Assembly (NCBI RefSeq): GCF_000182925.2
Contig: NC_026503.1
Span: 868,001 to 932,000 of the forward strand
DNA length: 64,000 bases
Reading direction: 5' to 3'
Source of the DNA: Neurospora crassa OR74A
Taxonomy: Eukaryota > Ascomycota > Sordariomycetes > Sordariales > Sordariaceae
In this document: in pieces, positions 37,560 through 48,722 of the stretch
How the letters are laid out: each line of letters begins with the position of its first letter
How positions within the stretch are numbered: position 1 is the stretch's first letter
Program-made: the position numbers and the translations under genes
The notes under the pieces: generated by a model
Databases searched by the model: none
What the model was told of the DNA's origin: nothing
What the model saw: only the letters and a program-made list of their open reading frames with translations

Positions 37560-38350
37560 ACAAAAGCGATAATTACATTGGATTTAGTCTCTCTTATAGC
37601 GGGCTCGAACAGTCTCTTTATTATCCTATAGAAGAAGGGTATTAATAAATAGTTAAATAGTAAATATAAAGGATATACCTATAAATATTAGCCACCCATC
37701 TTATATTAAGTATTTTATTAAGTATAACTAGCTTTGGATTTAATAATTTAGTATTTTGGGGTATATATCTTAAATTAATAATTACTAGTAGTAATAAATT
37801 GAGTATCGATTTGTTATTGAAGTTAGGGTTATAATAATTAAATTAAATAATTAATAGGCTATTATAAATCTAAACCAATTCTCTAAGTTAATTAGGGTTA
37901 AATTATCTATTAACATTAAAGTTATTAGATTTATAGTAGGGGAGGTTAAGGAAATTATTATATATATTATATATATTATATTTATTGTAACTACTATAAT
38001 TATTAATATTACTTAACTTCAAACTCTTAACGTATAACTACACGAAGTCCAACTTCCCCTTACTACTATTTAAATTCTAATAACTCTTATATAAAAATAT
38101 TAATATCCTTACTATTAAGACGTTAACAGGGATTAAGACGTTGAAATGCCGGGGGTTATACTTATTAAGGTTGCTAGATTTACTAAGGGGGTAGATTCTC
38201 TTAGATTTATTAGCGAGGGGTATTATTGAAATACTCTATAACTTCTGAGAGTACGGGTCTCTTATTGTAGGGTTGGGTACGGGTATTTTCTAGTAATAAT
38301 ATTAAAGTAGCTTTAGGACCTCTTTTATTACCGGTAGAGGGATAGTAGGA
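37560..38350 (-). pseudogene. Helitron A conserved Asn/Ser-rich frame of unknown function
   Basis: A minus-strand frame interrupted only by TAG/TAA and conserved in Helitron B (about 60,720-61,280). Shared text: NKSKRIYPLSKSSNLN here against NKFKRIYPFSKFSNLN there, RHFNVLIPVNVLIV against RYFNI-IPINILIV, and SNNFNVN-QFNPN against SNNFNIN-FNPN. It lies upstream of the Rep-helicase and may be its N-terminal extension or a separate protein. No known domain recognised. Conservation between two independently mutated copies argues that it once coded. Confidence 0.5.
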
Positions 38351-39870
38351 TTAGTAGTATTAAGATTAGCGGTAGATTATAAATTTAATGCTATTCAATA
38401 TTATTAAGATTAATTCTATAAAGAAGTAGAAGGTTAATTATTTAAAATATAGTCTACTACTAATAGCTAACTAGTATTATCTAAGTCGCACCTATAATCC
38501 CCTACAATTCGGATTATAATATTACCTACAAGTAGGCATTCTATTCACCCGTAGGTAGTAAAATAATATAGTATACTAGGATTCTATTAATAGGATTTAT
38601 ATATTTTAAAGGATTTACTGTTAAATAAATAATACTAGTTAATTAATTAGCTAATAAAAAGGGAAATAATAAATTGGATAAGAATAAAGGGGAAAGATAA
38701 TATATTAGAGTACGTTTATTATAGTAAATATTATAAGTAATTGTAAAGAGGTTAGGATTATTCTTACTAATAAATACTAATATTGGTTTTTTCTTGCTGT
38801 AATTAGTATATTAGCAAGTTTGACTCTGTTCTTGATTGCTAAGAGGCGGCTATTAACTACCGGGAGGCGGTTCTTAACTGGGATTAAACTCCATTTTGGA
38901 TAAATACTTAATTAATTAACTAAATAACTAGATTATTTAATAGGATAATTGAAAGATTGAAAGGATTAAAAGATAAATTGATTGAATAAAAGGATTAAAA
39001 AACAAATTAATTAAATATCTAACTTTGAATACGAATTATAATTCTAATAAGAGTCGTTAATCTTATTATTATAGCCCTAATTATTCTCGAATATCCTAAT
39101 TCATATCAATAACTTATCTTTAAGGATCTAAAATAATATTATCCGAACCGATAGGGTAGGTGAATAAAGTTAATTACTTTACCTTTCTAACTTCGTCCCG
39201 AAAACCTATATATTATTAATTAGGTGCCCCGTAGGATAGGATAGTAGCGATGTCGGATATCGATATTAGGAAGTAATAGTATAAAGATATTAGATTAAGG
39301 AATTGAAGAGGCGGGTAAATTTATATAAGCTAAGTATTAGTAAATAGTTAGATAAGTATCTAGGAGGAAGGAAGGGGGGGGGGGGGGGGGGGGGGGGGAC
39401 TTACTAATAAGTGTTTGTACACCTCTTCAGCTCTATTTAATAACCAATATATTTTACCCCGGGTAATAAAAAATATTAATATACTTTACTATAGTAATAT
39501 TAGTAGCAAATAAGAGGGGAAATAGGAGGAGGGGACTAATCCAGTTCTAAACCACTTATGTAGCGTTTAATTTTAATAGTAAGTAGCTACTTTAGGAAGA
39601 AGCGACGTTATTAATAGGTAAATAATTAAGCCCAAATTACCAATTTGGAAGAGCGGCCGGTTTTTAATGGGCGAATAATTAAACCTAAACTATTATAGGA
39701 TAGTATTAGAATTAAAAGATATTTAATATTAAGTAGTAAGGTTAATTTCAAATATAAAGTATTAAATATAATAAAAAGGAGAGAGTTTAAAAATTAAGAG
39801 GCGGGGGAGCCAGCTTCTTATACCCTTTTAGGAGGGAATTAATAAGTATTAGAAATTTCTATCGGTTTAG
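38351..39870. other. Helitron A, conserved intergenic region
   Basis: Aligns with 61,300-62,690 of Helitron B throughout, with length differences. No convincing frame. Includes the G run at 39,374-39,398. Confidence 0.5.
39374..39398 (+). repeat. Poly(G) tract, 25 bases
   Basis: Uninterrupted run of 25 G in otherwise AT-rich DNA. The matching place in Helitron B (about 62,249-62,255) has only a short GGAGGGGGA, so the run expanded or was miscalled in one copy. Confidence 0.9.
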
Positions 39871-40169
39871 TTAATGGTCGGGTTTATAGTAGGGTCGATA
39901 AGTAAATAGTATTACAATTACTTTATTAGTATTAAGAGATAGAAGGTAGAAGGTTAAAGTTGGTGGAAGGTAGTAGAATAATTTAAAGTAGCGGTCGTTA
40001 ATAATAGTATTGTACCTTCTTCGGTAGGCCCCGTAAATAAAGGAAGTAGTAAATAGTAATATATAATTAAATATACTTTACTAATAGTAATATAAATAGT
40101 TGTACAATCGTTTAAAGGCTTCAAATCAATAAATATCAATAATTCTAAATAATTCCTAGTATTTAGCAA
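39871..40169 (-). pseudogene. Helitron A small accessory ORF, frameshifted
   Basis: About 96-residue protein conserved in Helitron B (62,690-62,980). It starts LNTRNYLELLIFIDLKPLN here and YNTRNHLETLIFIDLKLLN there. In copy A a shift near 40,030 moves the frame, after which RRYNT..NDRYF and LTFY.L.LN.NK and YYKPD are shared again, ending at the same stop. It is read on the same strand as the Rep-helicase, near the element's 5' end. I do not recognise the family and see no signal peptide, Cys cluster or transmembrane pattern. Confidence 0.55.
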
Positions 40170-40796
40170 TAATTGCAGTAATAAAAGGGTATTAGTATTA
40201 ATAAAAGAGTGCTAGTATTATTAATTAAAAGTAGTAGATTTAATAATAATATAAATAGTAATAGTACCGGTATACCTATATACCGGGAGTAGTAAACTTA
40301 CCGGGTGGTAGACTTGCCGGGAGTAACAAATAATTGGACTACTAAACGGTCGGGCTATTGAATAGCCGGGAATTTAGGTTATAATTGTATATAGAACTAC
40401 AAAACGTCTACGCAATAATTTATTAAAATTTTATTTACAATACTATGCAACGCGGTATTTCACCCTATATTTCAATATAAATAATATAGGGGATATAATT
40501 AATTAAACTCTATTGTATAGTATTTTTTATAAATTAATATACGTAGGTAACGCAGAGATATAATTATTTAAGTATATCGAAATATAGTATTATCTGTATG
40601 TATTATTAAAACCGTATCCTGCTTGGCGTTAGAAATTCCTATTTAGGATGTTAAGACGGGTATTTTTTTTATATTTTGGCCTATTATAGACAGAACCGCC
40701 GCGCCTTCCTTGCGACAATGTGGGGCCCATGGCACTACGACCTCTGGTGTGGGTCTACGACAGCTATGACACGTTTGGGCCCCGGACATCGCCTTC
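40170..40796. other. Helitron A 5' non-coding leader
   Basis: AT-rich to about 40,600, then a GC-rich 200 bases matching 63,420-63,590 of Helitron B (CCGCGCCTTCCTTGCGACAATG and GGGCCCC blocks). Probably promoter or leader of the Helitron genes. No gene called: the 94-codon frame at 40,720-41,004 runs across the element boundary into L3. Confidence 0.6.
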
Positions 40797-40819
40797 TTGT
40801 GAGGGTATGGGCGTTTCAA
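40797..40819 (-). repeat. Helitron A 5' terminus with inverted repeat
   Basis: On the minus strand the element begins TTGAAACGCCCATACCC. It is identical to the Helitron B end (TTGAAACGCCTATGCCC) except for RIP-type changes, and inverted with respect to 11,702-11,713. Confidence 0.8.
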
Positions 40820-43800
40820 TAAACCTAGTTCGGATTGTATCTAATTCTAATAGTAGTACTATTATTCTTATATATATTGTATCCGGCAATAATAGTTTTA
40901 CTACTTTTATTTATATAATCTCCAGTTTTAATAATAGTAATTCCGTTCCTAATAGCCCTATAATTATCAATATTCCTAGCCGCCCCCTTATGAATAATAA
41001 TTAAATTTAATAGTACTATAAAATTATTATAAATTAAATTTATATAATAGAACTATTCGAATAGTTTTGTAAGCGTAATTAAACGCTTATTAAATAGTAT
41101 TTTTCAATTTTTATTATAATTATAATTTAAATAGTTCCTATAATTAATACAATTATCTCTTCCCTATTCCTATCCTTTTATTCTAATATTATTAATATTC
41201 TATATTTTTCTTAAAAATACCTCGCAATCTCTTCGCACTACTCCTCCTCTAATTTAATTACTAAATAATATTCTCTTAATTTCCCTAACTTTGACGCCTA
41301 TAATAGAATCCTTTTAATTTTAATTCTATTGTTTAAAAATTTTTAAAATTCCTCCTTCGTTAGTAGCTAAGCTTCTAAATTATCCTGAAAAATAATATCT
41401 ATATCAAGGTAATTTAAGATAATATAGGCGAAGGTTTCCCTCTCGAGGCTATAAGTATAAATAGGAATTAAAATATTCAATACTTTCTTCCTATAGAAAA
41501 AGGCCCAAAAGCTAATAATTTCTATCCTAATTTAAATAAGGAGGGAGTTTTTTGCTTTAATTAATAAATATAATTCTTCTTCGTTTTTTCTTAGTTTTTG
41601 GCGTTTTCCTTTCTTCTTTTTTATACTAATTATATATTATTAAATAGCCTCTCTATTAAATTTAGGAATAAAGTTAGTAATAGTAAATTCGTATTATTAT
41701 TCTAATTTTACTATTGCCGCTGTTAGGTAATAATTATAGTACAATATTTATTCCCTATTCGTTGTATCTTCTAACTACTCCTCTCGGTCGGCGGCTATTA
41801 GTTTTAGGATTTATAATAGTAGTAGTAGGGTCCTTGAATCCGAGGAAGGATTAACTACTATTATTAATAGTTTTTCTATCGGCGTTTATTCTTTAATTCA
41901 TTATATTTTAATTATACTACTCTCTAATTTATTAGCGGGTAGCTAACCTCTCGACCATTATACCTAAATATAATTAAATATTTAAATTACTATCCTCCGA
42001 ACGAACCGAACTTAATCTATTCGAACGAACCTTTTTCTAAAAGCCCAAACCCTTTTACTAAAGTAAAAATTAAATAGTAGATGAAATATTTCTATTTCTA
42101 AATTTCTTACTAATATAATTTCATACGCCCTAATAATAATTTTTAAATATTTAATCTAATATTTTGCTAACCTAATTATAATTTTTTTTAATTTCCTATA
42201 GATTTTAATTAATTAGTAGAATATTAAGGCTCTATATACAATAGCATTACAAGTATATTTAATATATATTTCCTTTATTTAAATAAAGGAACAACCTTAA
42301 ATTTTTACTACTAATTTTATTAATATATTCGTTTAAATCGTTATTTTTTATTTTATTACTTCCGTATAAATCCTATAATTAAACTTACAGTCTAGCTAAA
42401 CCCTTAGGAATTATATTAATTCCGTCGGTTGAAATATAATATCTCCGAATTAGAAAGTTTCCGTCCTTAATACCTTCGTCCGTATAAAATATATTAAATC
42501 TATTTTAATTACTTCGAATTCTATACTTCTCGCCCCTACCTATTCCGAATATATTTCTTATATTATTTATAGTATTTAATAGTTCTCTTTAATAATACGG
42601 ACTATTACTATAATATTAGTATTATTTACGAAAACGATTATAATTATATTTAGGATTATTATTAGCTTTCGGTATAATAAAGTAATGAAAAGAATGAATA
42701 AAATAAAGGAAAGGGGGGAGTTTTGTAATGTATTAATAGTAATTATATAGGGGCGGAACGTTTTATTATTAAAGAAGAGGGAACTTTTCCTACCGGCAAT
42801 AAAATTCGCTACCTACTTAATAATTTATATTAGGAGCTATATTTCCTATAAGGTATATAAAAACTACCTATAATTAACTCTATTAAATACTCCTTTTAAA
42901 TTTAAGAGTATAAGGGATATTATAACTCCGAATTTCTAAATTATATATACTATATTAATAACTACCCAAATTATAAATTCTATTAAATAGCTTACCTAAT
43001 TACTTATTTAGCCCTCTAGTAGGAGGTTAAACTCTTTAGCTACTTATATAAATCTTTTAATTATAAGTACTTTAAAGATTTTTCCTACGTTATTAAATAG
43101 TAATATTAATTTTTATATATTTATTAACTTTTATTAGGCGGCGCTCTTTCTAAATTTCTTAAAGATAATTACCTTCGTATCTTTAAACTACTATAAGAAA
43201 TAGCTAAATCGGAGGCTAGCGGATACTAAATATACTATAGCCTACTGGAACGGCTACCTATATAACTTCAAAAATCTATTTAAATACTAATCAACCCTAG
43301 GGACCTTATTAAACACTATCCGGAAGAACACGTCCTAACGTCCTCCTTATTAATTAATTCGTTAATAATTATCGGGTTAGTGCCCTTTAATAGTTTAGTC
43401 CAATTTAGTAAATAATCCGTTAAAACCTCTACCTTCGGGAAAAAATAGTCGGCAAGGATTTCGGCCTTACTACTATAATTTCTAATTTCTATTGCCCCTT
43501 TGTAAATTTAAAGGGCTAATAATTTAAACGGATCTATTAATTAATAGCTTCGGGTCCGGGCCTATTATTCTAATAATTAAAGTCAATTTAGATTCTTCGA
43601 GGCTTTAATAATACTATTGTACTATATAGCTTACTAAGCCTTCGTAATAATCTTCTTCTTTTTTATTATAGTTTTAATAAACTACCTTTAATTTAATATT
43701 ATTTAGTACTTAAACTATTCTTAGTATATCCTCCACGCTTCTTTCATAACCGTCTTATATTCTAACGTCTATTAGTTCGCTCTCCTCCTTCGACCTTTCT

Positions 43801-44035
43801 TCTAATACGGGACGAATTCCTCTACAATACTTATAAATTCTCCGTCGAACCTACGAAAGGCGAGCTTAAGGTCCTCTACTATATCGATCCTTTCTAGGAT
43901 TGATATCCGTTTCTCCGACGCCTCCTTCACCTTCTCCGTGTCTATGAGACTCCAACTATATCCTCCTTCTTCTTTAGCTCTTTTATTTTTTCTTCCTGCT
44001 TGGACCTACATTTCCTGAGGGCAGTGGTCCGAGCC
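40820..44035 (-). mobile_element. LINE copy L3, right (5') part
   Basis: Continuation of 11,026-11,653 after Helitron A. Holds the rest of the 3' region (40,820-41,040), ORF2 from its C-terminus through RT (catalytic box near 42,620-42,640) to the linker and part of the endonuclease region. It is 5'-truncated at about 44,035, where Helitron B sequence starts. The last 200 bases (43,840-44,035) are markedly GC-rich, like the truncated end of L4. All frames are closed. Confidence 0.85.
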
Positions 44036-45274
44036 TAATCTTAAATAGTAGAGTTATTATTTTATAGTCCTTCTAATATACTATAAAATTATTCCTATTC
44101 AACGCCCTATTAACAGAGGATTTACTTCAACTCAATACTCCAATTAAAATTAAAGTAATAAACTCAATTACTATATTAAACCAAATCCAACTTACCCTCT
44201 AGGCGCTTCCTTTTCTATTCTTCAATCTCATTAAGAAGCCGGTCTGGATTATTATTTTCCCTAAGCGCTTTAAAAGGAGTATCGGGGTCGTTAGCGAATT
44301 TAAAGGGTTCCTAGTAGAATAGGGCCTTCTACCTAATAAACGCTAATTAGAAGAAATCCCTAAGAAGAAGTATATTAGTACCGCTAAACCGTTTCCCTTA
44401 ATTTTCAATAAAAGCCTAACGAAGGCGGGCGTTAATATAACATATAGTTCTTATACTAAACATAGACTTCTCATTGATAATAAAGTACTTATAAAGCCTC
44501 AACTTATTTTAAATACTAATTAAACTAGTACCTTATAGATTAACTAAACCTCTAATACCGAAAGGAAACTATAAAAAAGAATAAAGGGTATAGCTATTAA
44601 TATTATTAGCAGCAATACTAATAAGAGCAATACGAATAAGGGGGGTTAGAAGGTTATATATAAAAACTATTTTAGTAAACTTGTAAGAGAGTAGACGAAT
44701 AAAATAGGATTTTCTAGTACTACTATAGCTATCTACCTAAATAAATAATTATTTAGGACCTTCTCTATTAAAAATAGCTTAGTAGTAGTTAATAAACTAA
44801 TCGAATACTATTCATTATTCGTTATTAAGGGTATTATATATACATTAAATATTAGGTTCTAAATTAAAAAAATTGAAAGTATTACGCCGAAAGTTCTAAT
44901 AATCTACAGCCAAAGGGAGGAATTCCTAGAACCTGATATAATTATTATACTAATTATAATTGAAATCAATATTACGGCGGCTAAGAACTTCGTTATTAAA
45001 ATTATCGTTATTAAAGTCGATATAGCGGTTAGGGTTATTTCTAGCAATTTCTTTCCAACTAGGCGTATTAGGCTCTTCTTCTTAATTAGGTAGTTCAAAC
45101 TCTTCTTTAGGTTTAATATTAGGCGGCTTACCGTAATAGTTATTAGGGTAATTTAATTCGTTAATATATTGTTTATAGTAAATTAGATAAGCATCCTCCA
45201 ATAACTTATAGTAAATACTATTAATAACGTAAATATTAGCTGGATAGTAATAAGGATAGTGTAGTATAAGTTTA

Positions 45275-45720
45275 GGGAAACCCTACCCGCACCCCAACCG
45301 TTCCTAGGCGCACCCCATGTCAGCCGACATGTAAATTATCTGGTTTTAGCGGTAAATTTACATGTTTTTGATGTTTGGTAACAGGCATTCGTAGCTGGGT
45401 CACACACGTATAACTCAAATCTCATAATATTTCTATAAAGTTGAAGGCTCTAAATCCATTAATAATATAGTCTACTTTACTTTATTTGGTGTAATAGCGT
45501 ATAGAGTACTAGTATAGTGTAAAGTACTAGTATAATTAGTTGTATGAAAAAGAGAGAGAAGAAATAACTAAGGTATAGCGATATTGCGTATATTAAAAAG
45601 ATGAAACTTTGCGGGTAAAAGCGGAATTTACAATGTCAGGTGACATCAGCTGAACCGCCCCATTTTTCTGGGTGGGGGAGGGTGCGCCTAGGAACGGTTG
45701 GGGTGCGGGTAGGCTTTCCC
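45275..45720. mobile_element. MITE with 41-bp terminal inverted repeats
   Basis: 446 bp, perfect 8-bp target duplication TAAGTTTA (45,267-45,274 and 45,721-45,728). The ends begin GGGAAACCCTACCCGCACCC and GGGAAAGCCTACCCGCACCC, with one mismatch in 41. No frame. The interior near the right end (CCACCCAGAAAA, CAGCTGA, TTTTACCCGC) matches the subterminal part of the larger element at 47,512, so the two belong to one family. GC-richer than the surroundings. Confidence 0.9.
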
Positions 45721-46046
45721 TAAGTTTAATCTAAATGAAATTGCGCTAATTATTTTTATATTTATAAATAGGGAAATAATTAATTACCCTCTATCTAATA
45801 CGATCCGTCAGAGGCCTAGGATATAAATTAGTATAACTGAACTTAGTAATAAATTCGAAGAAGGATGTTTAGGTATAATATTCTTCTTAATTTATATATT
45901 TTTAATAAATTAATTAAGTTTACCGAACTTCGTTAGCCACATTAATATAAATACTACCCTCTCCTTTATTATTATTACTACTACTAATAACTATAATTAC
46001 TACTACTCTTCCTCCCTTAGGATTATAAATAATAATACCTCTATTA

Positions 46047-46701
46047 TTGAAGCGTGCTTCAACTATGCAGAGGAGGTGGATGACTTTCACAGTCTGGGGG
46101 TTCCTGAACCCACATCCACCGGAGCGGCCTGTTGAAGGACGGTTCGTCTACAGCCAGGTTTCTTTGTTGAAGTTTCTTGGCCTCTCATTGGTCAAAAGCG
46201 TGGCACGGCCCTACAACTGGTCAGGGCGTCTTGCCAAGCCAAATTATAATTGGCTACTTTGCAGACAGTGTCAACGACAGTCCAAGCTAAAATACACTGG
46301 GTCCTTCCGTTTTTGAAATCCTTCACTATATCGCCCATCGATAAGGTTATAATCGTCCTCCCTCTCTGCCCTACATCATCATAATGGAAGCTATCCCAAT
46401 GAAGCAATAGAGCAAGGAAGTAATGAAGCAAGGAAGTAATGAAGCAAGGAAGCAATGAAGCAAGGAAGCAATGAAGCAAGGAAGCAATGAAGCAAGGAAG
46501 CAATGAAGCAAGGAAGCAATGAAGCAAGGAAGTATAGGAGTAGAGTGAAAAAAATAGCGAAGCAATTGGGTGAGGACGGCTACAGCCGTCCGAATAAGAG
46601 ATATAGATATGGGTAGTATCCACGCTTCAGTAATACAGCGGGCGTTGCTTGAACTAGGGATCCAGCATCGCATCGGTGTCTGAAAACGATTTTTCCGGAA
46701 A
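46047..46701. mobile_element. GC-rich 655-bp inserted unit, possibly a non-autonomous Helitron
   Basis: Present in Helitron B, absent at the matching site in A (near 19,130). Not RIP-mutated. The left end TTGAAGCGTGCTTCAA is a palindrome. Its first part recurs inverted at 46,620-46,633 (CCACGCTTCAGTAAT), about 70 bases inside the right end, giving asymmetric inverted repeats. No target duplication is evident. The start TTGAAGCG resembles the Helitron start TTGAAACG. The two frames here (46,047-46,316; 46,192-46,623) carry no domain, and the second is driven by the tandem repeat. Confidence 0.55.
46401..46531. repeat. 16-bp tandem repeat (GAAGCAAGGAAGCAAT), about 8 copies
   Basis: Nearly perfect array inside the GC-rich unit; variants differ only by GTAAT for GCAAT. 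Too short and gap-free to be a CRISPR. Confidence 0.9.
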
Positions 46702-47837
46702 TAATAATCTATTATAATAACAACATAGGAGCTTTTATAAAGCGGAAGGTTAAAAATAAATAGTAGACTTCTTAGATAAACTAATCCCTTTTAATAATAA
46801 GCTTATTTATAAACTTTGTAATAAATTACTTAATTAAATTCCTAGCCGTAATATAAAGGATAATCTCTATTGCAATCTTATTATAAGACTTTATTCGCTT
46901 TTCGGCCTTCAAAACGTATTTAACCACGTAATTAAACATAGTATTCATACTAGTACATAGCTGAACATCCATATTAGCCATCCAACCCAATATAATAAGG
47001 GGGTTATACTAATTAAGAATACTATTATTTCTTCGGCTATTAAAAAGCTAAAATTTAGGATTAATATGAGTTATTAAAAAGGGGTATTTATATAATTTCC
47101 TAATAAAGTAAAAGCGGTAAACCTTCTATTTAGGTATTAGGAGTTCGAAGTCCGGGATTTACTGGTCTTTAAAAAGGGCGCGGATTTACTAGCGTATTTA
47201 AAAATAATAAGTATTGCTACACACATACCTCTATATATAATTAATTATAACTACAAACCCTTCGAAGGTAAGTTCAATAACATTTATCCTTCTACTTAAA
47301 ATATCGCTACGTTCATTATAGTTGGTTAGAAGGTGGCTAATAGGTACTAGTATATTAAAGGTATTATTTTATTGATTATTAATAGTAGTAGTAGTATTGA
47401 AAGGGGGGCCTTCTAAATTTTTACCCTCACTAAATTAAACCTTAACTAGCTACTCAATACCTTCAAATATAGGATTCTATATAGTAATATATAAACCCTA
47501 TATTTTAGTAAGAGAATCCCTCCCCGCACCCACCCCATTCCCTACATGTACATAGTCCCACCCAGAAAAGTAGAACAACAGCTGAATAATACTTGATATT
47601 GAAATCCCCGTTTTTACCCGCTAAATCTTGTTTTTCAAATGTACGTAATATCCCCCCCTAATTTAATTATTTCTTTTACTCTTTTTCACACGGTTATTTA
47701 CACCCCATTTACACTACTCATTTACAGCCATCTGTACATTGTATATTAATACCTATATTTACTATAATACCTTAATATATGTAATCGCGTTCAAATTACT
47801 TAATTTTAATTACTTTTAATCGTTAAGAATTAATTTA

Positions 47838-48687
47838 AATGCCTAATAGTACCTTAGTTACGCAACGCTATCGTCGCGAATCAAATGCCTCGTCGGTTAC
47901 CTTTATTAGTAATACCTCCTTCGATTGCAATACTAAATAGGAGGTATCCGCCAACAACCCTATTTTTAACTTCGTTCCCCAACCCTCGTTAGACTATACT
48001 ATCCTTAAGGTTATTGAAATGTACCATTACTATTGCTTTAGTATTATAATCCAACGAAACTATAAATATAATAACCCGCGAGTACTAGAGATATATAGTA
48101 AGTAATAGAAGATAGTTATACAATATAATTACATTAAATAATAAAAATACTTTAACGATAACCCCTATAAGAAGCGACGGACTATATTATAAAAGATTAT
48201 ATACAGTTATCCCTTCCATATAGTATTATTGAATTTGAAAATCAATAATTATAGTTGGATTATTAGAGTAATAGATTATATATATTGTAGGTACCCCCTT
48301 TTTTTAAAATCTCTCTGTATATATAATATTTTGAAGTCGGGGTACTAATATTAATACGTAGGAGGATATTATAGGTCTTCTTAATTAATAGAATTTATTA
48401 ATACAGTTTATTTATACTATTATTTAATAATACTACCCCAAGCTCTATTTTACGTATAAAGATTTTAAAAATATACGATAGGTACTACGTTCTAATAATA
48501 GGGATAGTTATATAGATACTTAAACCTTTATTAAGAAGTTTAATAATAATAAGTCGGTTGGGTTTAAGCGGGTTGAATTTAATAACTATAGGGACGAAGA
48601 GGAGGAGGAGGAGGGAATTATACTACGCTATACTATTTAATTAACCTATACCTAAAAGAGGATACAAATATAATATTTTTATACTTT
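47838..48687 (+). pseudogene. Putative transposase remnant, first part
   Basis: A plus-strand frame from ATG at 47,838 (MPNSTLVTQRYRRESNASS) interrupted mainly by TAG/TAA. It continues with LDYTILKVIEMYHYYCF and NPYKKRRTIL and runs to the L7 target site. It is the only substantial frame in the left part of the TIR element, so it is the best candidate for transposase. I do not recognise the family. Confidence 0.4.
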
Positions 48688-48722
48688 ATTATTCGATATT
48701 ATAACTATAAATATACTAAGAA

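Larger units (their letters stand above)
11654..40819 (-). mobile_element. Helitron A, complete ends, invaded by two LINEs and one LTR element
   Basis: Rolling-circle transposon with coding strand minus: 5' end at 40,819 (TTGAAACGCC) and 3' end at 11,654. The ends are fixed by the interrupted LINE L3. Insertion lies between A and T with no target duplication (a T-to-A reading shifted by one base is equally possible). The 5' end and a site 48 bases inside the 3' end share an inverted 12-mer, GAAACGCCCATG (one copy reads GAAACGCCTATG in Helitron B). A 10-bp-stem hairpin lies between that site and the 3' end. Removing L4, L5, the Gypsy element and their target duplications leaves about 11.1 kb. 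It encodes a Rep-helicase (below). Known Helitrons insert between A and T and carry a 3' hairpin; asymmetric terminal inverted repeats are the hallmark described for the Helitron2 group. Confidence 0.85.
44036..47503 (-). pseudogene. Helitron B Rep-helicase, Rep C-part and helicase (interrupted)
   Basis: Minus-strand remnant in three pieces (46,702-47,503; 45,729-46,046; 44,036-45,266). The tyrosine motif reads NYVVKYVLKAEKR (about 46,910-46,932) and is preceded by WMANMDVQLCTSMNTM, a good match to Helitron Rep proteins. Walker A near 44,710-44,740 reads SYSSTRKS, differing from copy A at other positions; together they point to G-R/C-G-G-T-G-K-S. Truncated before helicase motifs V and VI. Inactive. 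Confidence 0.8.

Noticed and set aside
11654-40819. Starship-type giant element suggested by the large duplicated segment
   Set aside because: No tyrosine recombinase (DUF3435) frame at either end. Rep HUH, helicase and Helitron ends explain the duplication.
46192-46673. Two overlapping minus-strand frames of 100 and 143 codons with CFLASLLPCFIAS repeats
   Set aside because: They translate a 16-bp tandem array in two frames; no start context or conservation supports a gene.
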